Shown here: positions 27,842-35,464 of the stretch, piece after piece
Layout of the letters: each line of letters begins with the position of its first letter
Numbering within the stretch: position 1 is the stretch's first letter
Assembly (NCBI GenBank): GCA_035304345.1
Contig: DATGQE010000050.1
Coordinates: forward strand, 62,001 to 126,000
Reading direction: 5' to 3'
DNA from: IDS-8 sp035304345
Lineage (GTDB): Bacteria > Pseudomonadota > Gammaproteobacteria > Steroidobacterales > Woeseiaceae
Length of the DNA: 64,000 nt
Made by a program: the position numbers and the translations under genes
The notes under the pieces: model-generated
Told to the model about the DNA's origin: nothing
The model's database searches: none
The model's input: only the letters and a program-made list of their open reading frames with translations

Positions 27842-29836
27842 ATGCGGGCGACTCGACCGCAACCGACGCCCGATGCGCGCAAGCTGCTCGAAGCCGGCCG
27901 CCTCGACCAGGCGGTCGAGCGCGCCGCGGAGGAGGCGACCGCCGACCCGGACAATCCCGAGCCGCTCTATGTCCGGGCTGTGGCGGAGCGCTACCTCGGT
28001 CGGATCGAGGCGGCGTTCGCGACGCTCGGGCGGCTCAAGGCGCTGGAGCCCCGCTACGCCCGCGCCTGGCAGGAGGAGGGCCATTTGCACAAGCTGCGCG
28101 GCGACATCGACGCTGCCTGCGCGGCTTACCGCCGCGCCGTCGAGCTGAACCGCGGCCTCGTCGCTTCCTGGCGGGAGCTCGCTGCCCTGGAGCAACGCCG
28201 CGGCAACGCGGAGGCGCACGCCGTCGCGGATGCGGAGCACCGGCGCCTCGCGGCCCTGCCGCCCGAGCTGCTCAGCGTGACGAGCCTGCTGCACGAGGGC
28301 AGGCTGTTCCAGGCCGAGACCCTGTGCCGGGCTTTCCTGAAGCGCCACCCGCAGCACGTCGAGGCGATGCGGCTGCTCGCGCGCATCGGAATGAAGCTCT
28401 TCATCTACGACGACGCGGAGTTCCTGCTCGAAAGCGCCGTGGAGTTCGAGCCGGACAACTGGATCGCGCGCCGCGACTACGTCGAGGTGCTGCACAAGCG
28501 CCAGAAGTTCCTGAAGGCGAAGGAGCAGGCCGCCCTCCTGCGCGACCGGTTCCCCGGCAATCCGGTCTTCGAGCTCGCCTACGCGAACGAGTGCGTGGCG
28601 GTCGGCGCCTTCGACGAGGCCATCGGGATCTACGACCGCATCGTGGCCGCCCACGGGAACCTCGAGCAGCCGCACCTGGCGCGCGGTCACGTGCTGAAGA
28701 TCGTCGGCCGGGTCGACGAGGCGATCGGCTCCTACCGCAATGCGTACCGTGCGCGGCCGGATTTCGGCGATGCGTACTGGAGCCTGGCGAACCTCAAGAC
28801 CTATCGCTTCACGGAGGAAGAGATCGCGAGCATGGAACGGCGCGCCGACGATGCGGCAATTGCGCCCTTCGATCGCTGGCACCTGCACTTCGCGCTCGGC
28901 AAGGCCTTCGAGGATCGCGGCGACTACGAGCGCTCGTTCGGGCATTACGCTCGGGGCAACCGGCTGCGGCGCGAGAGCGTCCGCTACGACCCGGAGCGGG
29001 CGGAGAAGGCGATGCGCGCCCAGGCGGAAACCTGCACCCCGGAGCTGTTCGCGCGGCTCGCCGGCGCGGGCACCCCGCATCCGGACCCGATCTTCATCGT
29101 CGGCCTGCCGCGCTCCGGGTCCACGCTGCTCGAGCAGATCCTCGCCTCTCACTCGCAGGTCGATGGCACGATGGAGCTGCCCAACGTGGTGGCGCTGGCG
29201 AACCGCCTCAACGGGCGTCGCCGGCGGTCGGAGGAAGCGCGCTACCCGGCCGTGCTCGCGGAGCTGTCCCCGGCCGAGCTGCGCAGGTTCGGCGAAGCCT
29301 ACATCGAGGACACCCGCTTCCACCGGCAGGCGGCACCGCGCTTCATCGACAAGATGCCCAACAACTTCCTGCACGTCGGCCTCATCCACCTGATGCTGCC
29401 GAACGCGAAGATCATCGATGCGCGCCGTCACCCCATGGCCTGCGGCTTCAGCAACTACAAGCAGCTGTTCGCCGAAGGCCAGGAGTTCACGTACGACCTC
29501 GCGGAAATGGGGCGTTATTACCGCGGCTATGTCGCCCTGATGGAGCACTGGGACCGGGTGCTGCCCGGCAAGGTGCTGCGCGTGCACTACGAGGACGTCG
29601 TGGCCGATCTCGAAGGGCAGGTCCGGCGCATTCTCGAGTTTCTCGAGTTGCCGTTCGAGGCACGCTGCCTCGAGTATCACCGGACCGAGCGCTCCGTGCG
29701 CACGCCGAGCGCCGAGCAGGTGCGCCAGCCCATCTATCGCGCCGGGCTCGACCAGTGGCATCACTATCGTCCCTGGATCGGTGCTCTCGAGGCCGAGGTG
29801 GCAGCCCTGGTCGAGGCCTATCCGGCTCGATCCTGA
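27842..29836 (+). CDS. tetratricopeptide repeat-sulfotransferase fusion protein
   Basis: 664 aa. Residues about 10-330 are TPR repeats (LEAGRLDQAVERAAEEATADPDN; WQEEGHLHKLRGDIDAACAAYRR). From about residue 410 the sulfotransferase domain starts with a 5'-phosphosulfate loop IFIVGLPRSGSTLLEQILASH (about 417-437), then FIDKMPNNFLHVGLIHLMLPNA and the 3'-phosphate-binding region DARRHPMACGFSNYKQ. It probably uses PAPS, with unknown acceptor. No signal peptide is seen, so it is cytoplasmic. This two-domain architecture is common next to TonB receptors in proteobacteria; why is unclear. Confidence 0.9.
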   Translation: MRATRPQPTPDARKLLEAGRLDQAVERAAEEATADPDNPEPLYVRAVAERYLGRIEAAFATLGRLKALEPRYARAWQEEGHLHKLRGDIDAACAAYRRAVELNRGLVASWRELAALEQRRGNAEAHAVADAEHRRLAALPPELLSVTSLLHEGRLFQAETLCRAFLKRHPQHVEAMRLLARIGMKLFIYDDAEFLLESAVEFEPDNWIARRDYVEVLHKRQKFLKAKEQAALLRDRFPGNPVFELAYANECVAVGAFDEAIGIYDRIVAAHGNLEQPHLARGHVLKIVGRVDEAIGSYRNAYRARPDFGDAYWSLANLKTYRFTEEEIASMERRADDAAIAPFDRWHLHFALGKAFEDRGDYERSFGHYARGNRLRRESVRYDPERAEKAMRAQAETCTPELFARLAGAGTPHPDPIFIVGLPRSGSTLLEQILASHSQVDGTMELPNVVALANRLNGRRRRSEEARYPAVLAELSPAELRRFGEAYIEDTRFHRQAAPRFIDKMPNNFLHVGLIHLMLPNAKIIDARRHPMACGFSNYKQLFAEGQEFTYDLAEMGRYYRGYVALMEHWDRVLPGKVLRVHYEDVVADLEGQVRRILEFLELPFEARCLEYHRTERSVRTPSAEQVRQPIYRAGLDQWHHYRPWIGALEAEVAALVEAYPARS

Positions 29837-29840
29837 ACGC

Positions 29841-30365
29841 TCAACCCTTGCCGTTCACCGACGGTGCCACGAGGTGCCGGAAGCGCCATGTGGCCGCCGG
29901 CCGCCCACGAGCGGGGACCGTCGCGGCGAACGCGCCGAAGCAGATGATCCTGCGCCGGTCCGCCGGCACGATCACGCGCACGGGCTCGAAGCCCAGCCCG
30001 CCGAAACCTTCCCGGTGCGCCCGCGCGAGGGCCGAGGTGGCATCGGCCGGTGACGGCGGCGCGAAAGGCCACTCCAGTACACTGGCCGCGGCTGCGTCAT
30101 CCTCGCGGACTTCTATAAGCGTGCCCGACCAGACCGCGTCGACGCGCAAACCCGCCTGGCGGAACGCGATGCGCACCGATTCCGCGTCGGGGGCGCGGAA
30201 GCGGCAGAGGCGACGCTGCCCATCCTCGGCGATGAAACTCTCCTGCCACTCGAGCCCGTGGAGCCGGAAGCAGCCGACTTCCTCCATCTCCAGCCGGGAA
30301 CGCCAATCCTCGGTCGCGGGGCCGACCCACTCGACGAACACGTCGGCGGGACCGCGCGATGGCAT
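29841..30365 (-). CDS. DUF4242-like protein
   Basis: 174 aa. The N-terminal half reads as DUF4242: WQESFIAEDGQRRLCRFRAPDAESV followed by AFRQAGLRVDAVWSGTLIEV, the usual Trp/Cys/acidic pattern of these small ferredoxin-fold proteins, some of which bind nickel. The C-terminal half (about 100-174) has no assignment I can make. It ends a few bases from the convergent TPR-sulfotransferase gene and begins three bases after the flavoprotein gene stop on the same strand, so it is probably the third gene of the OsmC-monooxygenase operon. Confidence 0.72.
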   Translation of the reverse strand: MPSRGPADVFVEWVGPATEDWRSRLEMEEVGCFRLHGLEWQESFIAEDGQRRLCRFRAPDAESVRIAFRQAGLRVDAVWSGTLIEVREDDAAAASVLEWPFAPPSPADATSALARAHREGFGGLGFEPVRVIVPADRRRIICFGAFAATVPARGRPAATWRFRHLVAPSVNGKG

Positions 30366-30368
30366 GGC

Positions 30369-31646
30369 TCACCCGGCTTTGCGGGCCGCCGCCGTGCGGG
30401 CGACCCCCGAAAGGTAATGCGCGAGGTGCGCGGCGATGTCGTGTGCGTCGTCGCCCGCGCCGTGGATGAAGCTCGACTTGCGCCGGCGCAGGAACGGCAG
30501 CCCGGTGACGTACAGGCCCGGCCAGTCGGCGATGCCCCCGTCGTGGCGGATCATGCCCTTGCGGTCGAGCACCGGCACCGCGAGCCAGGCGTAGTCCGGC
30601 CGGTAGCCCGTGGCCCACAGGATCGTGCGGATCGCGCCGCCGCCGAGGTCGAGCTCGAGCTGCGGCCGCGGAACCCGGGTCGCGGGAAAGCGCTCGCCTT
30701 CGCCGCCGAAGCCGTTGCGCTTCGCCCATTCGTCGAGCGTCGCGAGCAGGCGCTGCATCTTGAGGTCCGCGAGCGCGCACACGTTGGCGAGCGAGCCTGA
30801 GAACAACAGGCGGCCGTCGCGCACGCCGGCCAGCCGGCCGACGAGGCGCACGCCCCGGTCCGACAGCGCGTTCAGGTCCATGAGCACGCGCTCGCGCGCA
30901 CCGACGAGCTGCGGTGACGGCAGGCGCCGCACCCGCTGGAGGTCGTCGACCTGGTCGTAGCGATCGTCGAGGATGCCGGCCGCGTGCATCCACCACTGGA
31001 TGTCCCGGCCGCGGTACACGCGCGGCAGGCGCACGTGCTCGCCGACCGCGAGCATCACCTCGTGTCCTGCGCGACGGATCTCGTCGGCGAGCTGCACGCC
31101 GGTGGCGGAGGCGCCGACCACCAGCACCCCGCCCGGCTCGAGCTGGCCGGGGTTCCGGTACTCGTGCGCCGTGAGCTGGCGGATCCGGCGCGGAATGCCC
31201 GCGCTCACCGCGGGGACGACCGGCAGGTTCGCGGCGCCGCTCGCGACGACGAGCGCCCGGCAACGCCACGGCCCGCGGTCGGTCACGACGAGGAAGCCGC
31301 CGCCGGGCAGCGGCTCCACGCGGGTGACGGTCGTACCGGTCAGCACCGGGGCACGGATGACGGACGCGTAGCCGGCGATGAAGCTCACCACCTCGTGCAC
31401 GGACATGTAGCCGTCCGGGTCCGGCCCGGTCCAGGCGTAGCCGGGGAGGCGGCTCAGCCAGTTCGGGGTGAGCAGGCGCAGCGAGTCCCAGCGCTCGCGG
31501 CGCCAGGAATTCGCCACGCCGCCCCGCTCCAGCACGACGTGCTCGATCGAGCGCGCCGCCAGGCAATGGCTGACTGCCAGGCCCGAATGCCCGGCGCCGA
31601 TGACGACGACGTCGACCCGGCCGGCGCGCTCGAACATCTTCGTCAC
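30369..31646 (-). CDS. flavin-dependent monooxygenase-like NAD(P)/FAD oxidoreductase
   Basis: 425 aa. The N-terminal FAD motif is VVVIGAGHSGLAVSHCLAARS. The second nucleotide-binding motif, GGVLVVGASATGVQLADEIR (about residue 170), would bind NAD(P)H. Also present is LWATGYRPDYAWLAVPVLD, the ATG motif of class B flavin monooxygenases. HEVVSFIAGYASV and WRRERWDSLRLLTPNWLSRLPG match putative indole-3-pyruvate/flavin monooxygenases. The substrate is unknown. Start: a GTG overlapping the OsmC stop (GTGA); an ATG three codons later is an alternative. Translationally coupled to the OsmC gene. Confidence 0.88.
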   Translation of the reverse strand: MTKMFERAGRVDVVVIGAGHSGLAVSHCLAARSIEHVVLERGGVANSWRRERWDSLRLLTPNWLSRLPGYAWTGPDPDGYMSVHEVVSFIAGYASVIRAPVLTGTTVTRVEPLPGGGFLVVTDRGPWRCRALVVASGAANLPVVPAVSAGIPRRIRQLTAHEYRNPGQLEPGGVLVVGASATGVQLADEIRRAGHEVMLAVGEHVRLPRVYRGRDIQWWMHAAGILDDRYDQVDDLQRVRRLPSPQLVGARERVLMDLNALSDRGVRLVGRLAGVRDGRLLFSGSLANVCALADLKMQRLLATLDEWAKRNGFGGEGERFPATRVPRPQLELDLGGGAIRTILWATGYRPDYAWLAVPVLDRKGMIRHDGGIADWPGLYVTGLPFLRRRKSSFIHGAGDDAHDIAAHLAHYLSGVARTAAARKAG

Positions 31647-32212
31647 GCCACCGTCACCGTCACGGCGGTCGGGTTGGTGATGATGTCGTACACCGCCGAG
31701 CGCTTCTGCGACTGTGCGACCAGGGCCTCGATCTCCTCCTTCGAGGCATCCGCGTCGATCTCGTAGCGCACCTTGATGCCGTCGAAGCCGTTGCGCACGT
31801 CGCTGTCGATGCCGAGGATGCCTTGCAGGTCCATGCCGCCTTCCAACGTCGCCTTCACCGAGCGGAGCTGGATGTTGCGGTTCTGGGCCACGGCCGCGAT
31901 CCCGGCCGTCAGGCAGCCCGCGAGCCCGGCGAGCACGATCTCGACCGGCGTCGCGCCGTTGTCCTCGGACGCAAAGATCTCGGGGTGATCGGCGTCGAAG
32001 CGGAACTCGGTGCGGTGGCTCTGCTCTTCGCCGAGGCCGAAGAAGCCGCGCACGGTGGTGGCGCTGTGCGTCCCGTTGATCCAGTTGCAGGTCGCCCGCC
32101 AGGTGAACTTCGCGCCTTCGGGCGCCGCCGTCAGCGCCTCACGCGCGCCGAGCAGGGCCTCCACGTTGACCCCGTTGTCCACCGTCCTGACCTGTGCTTG
32201 CTGAGTAGCCAT
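31643..32212 (-). CDS. OsmC family protein
   Basis: 189 aa from the ATG with AAGGAG upstream. Family features: FTWRATCNWINGTHSATTVRGF, VEIVLAGLAGCLTAGIAAVAQ (peroxidatic Cys position) and the C-terminal SQKRSAVYDIITNPTAVTV. At the place of the resolving Cys it has a Ser-Ala-Val sequence, as in the non-peroxidase-type OsmC subgroup. It therefore probably does not run the Ohr two-Cys cycle. First gene of an operon with the flavoprotein (4-bp overlap) and a DUF4242 protein. A short inverted repeat CCTGCCGGGCAGG (32252-32264) lies in the leader. Confidence 0.88.
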   Translation of the reverse strand: MATQQAQVRTVDNGVNVEALLGAREALTAAPEGAKFTWRATCNWINGTHSATTVRGFFGLGEEQSHRTEFRFDADHPEIFASEDNGATPVEIVLAGLAGCLTAGIAAVAQNRNIQLRSVKATLEGGMDLQGILGIDSDVRNGFDGIKVRYEIDADASKEEIEALVAQSQKRSAVYDIITNPTAVTVTVA

Positions 32213-32330
32213 TCGATTCTGCTCCTTGGGGGGGTTAGTCGATACCCGGCGCCTGCCGGGCAGGAGGCAATTTCGGGCCTCCCCGTGGAATCGAACGTGA
32301 TACGCAGCGTGGAATTTTGCGGGGACGGTT

Positions 32331-35306
32331 TCAGGCGGTCGCGGCGCGGGGCGCAGCGGCGAGCTGGCGGGACAGGGCGGAAGCCCAGGCCGCCACGCCG
32401 GCGGCCTCCAGCGCCGCGGTGGCCGCGGCATGGCGGTCGGCTTCCGCCGTCTGCCCCGAGGCCCTGAGCGCCAGGCCGAGCACGAGGTGCGCGAGCATCG
32501 TCTCGGTAGGCCGCTGGAGCAGCTCGCTGTACTCCAGGGCTTCGGTTGCCCGCGCGAGCGAGGCCTCGAGGCGGTGGCGCTCGTAGTCCAGAAACGCCGC
32601 CCGCGTCAGCACGAAGGCCAGGCGATGCTTCGCATCGGCAATGCGCAGGTCCTCGAGCGCCTGCTCGAGCGCGGTGCTGTCGTCCGTGAGCGCATAGGCG
32701 CACAGCCCGTCGAGCGCGCAGGCGAACGGCGCCTCGCTTCCCTCGCGCAGGCGCCGCCCCAGCTCGAGCAGCTCGGCGCAGCGCCGCTGCGCCTCGTCGA
32801 ACTGCCCGCGCTGGATGGCGATCATGACGAGGTACTCGTTGGCCTGGTACTCGCTGACCCGATCGCCACTCGACTTGCAGAGCGTGCGGGCCTTGCGGAA
32901 CAGCTCCTCCGCCTCGTCCAGCCGGTTCTCGTAGTACCGCAGCATGCCGAGCCCCGCGGGGATGGAGGCGTGCCGCAGCCCGCGGCGGGCGGCCCGCGCC
33001 TCTGCCTCCATCAACATGGCGTCGGCCTGCGACAGGTCGCGCTCGATCATGGCGAGGCACTTGGCGGTGTCCGCCATGCCAATGATCTGGTCGTCCTCGG
33101 TGGCGCCGCGCGCTGCGCGCTCGGACTGCAGCGTCTGCTCCAGGGCTCCGCTGAAGTGCCCGTGCTGCCAGCGCACGAAGCTCGCGAGGTTGTAGGCGCG
33201 CCGCGCATGCCCGAGCGCGCCGTGATCGAGCGCTTCCTCCGCGAGCGCCGCGTAGCGGCTGGCCGCCGCTTCCCAGTCCTCGAGGGGCGCGGCGGCCGAG
33301 ATGATCTCGTGGAGCTCGATGCTGACGCGGACGCGTTCGGCGGCCGACAGCGCGTCCGCGAGCTCGAGCCCACGACGCGCGAGCGACAGCGCCTCGCGGT
33401 TGGCGAAGAACCGGAGGCACAACCGGCCGGCGAAGACCATGGCGCGCGCCGCCAGCTTCGGGTCGCCGCTCTGGGCGGCGTGGTAGGCGAGCTCGGATGC
33501 CTGCGACGGCTCGAGCCCCGGGTCCTGCTCCATCATCTCCGCGATGCGCCGGTGCATGACCTGGCGCCGCACCGGCGAGATGTCGGCGTAGACGGCCCGC
33601 GCGATCAGCTCGTGGGAGAAGCGGAGGCCCTGGCTCGTGGGGACCAGGATCGCCTGGTGCTCCGCGGCCTCGAGCGTCGCGACCACGCGGGCGTGATCGA
33701 CGCCCGAAAGCGCCGCGAGCTTCGGGACGTCGATGTGCGGCCCGAGCAGCGCCGCCCAGCGCAGCACCTCCAGGCCGTGCAGGTCGAGTCGTGCCAGCCG
33801 CTCGCGGACGAGCTGGTTCAACGGCGCGCTGCTCGCGCCGCTGCCGGCGCGCGCCAGCTCGATCGCGAACAGCGGGTTACCGCCGCTTTCCCGCGACAGG
33901 CGATCGGCGTCCGCCTCGGGCGAGTGGGCGGCGATGAGGCGGGCGGTCGAGGCATCGGACAGCGGCTTCAGCCTGAGCTCGTGCAGCAGGCCGGCATTGC
34001 GCAGCCCGCGCAACGTCTGCTGCAGGGGCAGGTTGTCGTGCAGCTCGCCTTCGCGCGCGGCCAGCAACCCGAGCAGCGGGGAATCGCGGTTCGTCCGGAC
34101 CACGTAGTGCAGCGCCGCCGCGCTCGACTCGTCGCACCACTGGACGTCGTCGAACAGCAGCACCAGCGGCTGCGAGGCGCCGCACTCGCGGACCAGCTCG
34201 CTCAGGCCGGAGAACAGGCGCTCCCGGTTCTCCGCCTCCGTGTCGTAGAACACCCGCCTGGCGGCTGCCTCGTCGCAGTCGCGCAGCGCGTCCGTCCACA
34301 AGGCGAACGGCCGTACGCGCTCGCATTCGTAGGCGCGCGCCTCGAGCACGCGGGCGCCGCACGCGCGCGCGTGCTCCGCGGCGTAGCCGAGCAGGTGGGA
34401 CTTGCCGATGCCCGGCTCGCCGACCACGAGCAGGATCTCCGCCGTGCGTCGCGCCGTGACGCCGGCCAGCGCGGTCTCGAGCTGCTGGCGCTCCGCGTCG
34501 CGGCCGATCAGCCGCAGGTCCTCCGTCGCGTCTTCCTCAGGGGCGGCAGGGGCGGTGGGGGTGGTAGCGGCCGGCGTCGCGGTGCGCTCCGCGTCGCCGC
34601 GCAATGCCGCGAGCAGTGCGCCGCCGGATAGGAGGCCCGCTTCCTTGAGCATGCGCATGCCGAGCTCGTACTGCTGGTGCGCTTCCTCCACCCGCCGCGA
34701 GCGGTGCAGGAGACGGATCAGGAGCGACCGGCAGCCCTCGTCGTAGGGCGCGATGTCGACCAGCGCGCGCGCGTGCGGCAGGGCGCGCTCCGGTGCGGTC
34801 TCCAGCCGGCCGACGAGCTCCCTGAGGACGCGGGCCTGGGCGCGCGCCGCCTGCTCGCGCTCCGCGACGCACCAGGCGTGGAACTGGTGGAAGCCGGAAA
34901 ACTCGAGCCCCTCGAGGAAGTTGCCGCGAAACCGGCCGGCGGCGGACTCGAGCGCGTCGAGCGGCGCGGCGGACAGGCCGTTACCCGCCAGCGCGTACAG
35001 CTCCGCGACGTCGATGGCGACGTCGCTCACGTCGAGCTCGACGCCCGCGCGGTCGGCGAGCACCCGCGGGCGATCCGGGTCGTCGAGCAGCCGGCGCAGC
35101 TTGGAGAGGCTCCAGCGCAATGCGCCGCGCGGGTCGTCGGGCACCTCCCAGAGCAGCTCGCAGAGCTGCTCGCGGCGGTAGCGGCGCCGGTGCAGGGCGA
35201 GCCAGGCGAGCAGGGCGCGCGTTTTGCGGGACGGAGGGAATTCGAGCTCCCTGCCGTCCCGCAGGAGCTTGAATTCACCCAGCAACCTGATTTCGAGCCC
35301 GCTCAT
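32331..35306 (-). CDS. SARP/BTAD-type transcriptional activator with AAA ATPase and TPR-like domains
   Basis: 991 aa. Residues about 1-95 form an OmpR-like winged helix (IRLLGEFKLLRDGRELEFPPS; TRALLAWLALHRRRYRREQL). Residues about 96-240 form the bacterial transcriptional activator (BTAD) TPR domain. An AAA/STAND module follows from about 280, with Walker A VVGEPGIGKSHLLG (about 300) and Walker B LVLLFDDVQWCDESS. The C-terminal 450 residues are TPR-like helices. No LuxR HTH is seen at the end. Such large ATP-dependent regulators integrate metabolic signals. Its gene is divergent from the cysteine synthase-glutaredoxin gene, a plausible target. Confidence 0.9.
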   Translation of the reverse strand: MSGLEIRLLGEFKLLRDGRELEFPPSRKTRALLAWLALHRRRYRREQLCELLWEVPDDPRGALRWSLSKLRRLLDDPDRPRVLADRAGVELDVSDVAIDVAELYALAGNGLSAAPLDALESAAGRFRGNFLEGLEFSGFHQFHAWCVAEREQAARAQARVLRELVGRLETAPERALPHARALVDIAPYDEGCRSLLIRLLHRSRRVEEAHQQYELGMRMLKEAGLLSGGALLAALRGDAERTATPAATTPTAPAAPEEDATEDLRLIGRDAERQQLETALAGVTARRTAEILLVVGEPGIGKSHLLGYAAEHARACGARVLEARAYECERVRPFALWTDALRDCDEAAARRVFYDTEAENRERLFSGLSELVRECGASQPLVLLFDDVQWCDESSAAALHYVVRTNRDSPLLGLLAAREGELHDNLPLQQTLRGLRNAGLLHELRLKPLSDASTARLIAAHSPEADADRLSRESGGNPLFAIELARAGSGASSAPLNQLVRERLARLDLHGLEVLRWAALLGPHIDVPKLAALSGVDHARVVATLEAAEHQAILVPTSQGLRFSHELIARAVYADISPVRRQVMHRRIAEMMEQDPGLEPSQASELAYHAAQSGDPKLAARAMVFAGRLCLRFFANREALSLARRGLELADALSAAERVRVSIELHEIISAAAPLEDWEAAASRYAALAEEALDHGALGHARRAYNLASFVRWQHGHFSGALEQTLQSERAARGATEDDQIIGMADTAKCLAMIERDLSQADAMLMEAEARAARRGLRHASIPAGLGMLRYYENRLDEAEELFRKARTLCKSSGDRVSEYQANEYLVMIAIQRGQFDEAQRRCAELLELGRRLREGSEAPFACALDGLCAYALTDDSTALEQALEDLRIADAKHRLAFVLTRAAFLDYERHRLEASLARATEALEYSELLQRPTETMLAHLVLGLALRASGQTAEADRHAAATAALEAAGVAAWASALSRQLAAAPRAATA

Positions 35307-35333
35307 GCGTTCCGGGGCATCTGTCCTGGAGTC

Positions 35334-35339
35334 ACTATA
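35334..35339 (-). promoter_or_regulatory. -10-like element for the SARP regulator gene
   Basis: On the minus strand TATAGT (35339-35334) matches five of six -10 consensus bases, 28 bases upstream of the regulator ATG. The -35 position holds only a T-rich TTTTTC, so the promoter is weak or activator-dependent. The 158-bp gap is shared with the divergent cysteine synthase fusion gene. Confidence 0.3.
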
Positions 35340-35464
35340 ACGCCGCCCGGGGCCGCGAAAAACCACGGTCGCTCCAACGTTCGTTACCCCGCTCGGCGCG
35401 CATCGTGCGTCCCGTGAAGCCGGCCGGGTGGCCGGCATCCGTCCGCGACAGGAGAGTTTTCGGC

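Noticed and set aside
32430..34631. A 733-codon open frame on the plus strand opposite the SARP regulator.
   Set aside because: It is the antisense of a clear multi-domain gene, has no recognisable domain and reflects the lack of stop codons in GC-rich antisense frames. The same applies to other long antisense frames, for example at 120-2435, 41486-43714 and 48298-51489.
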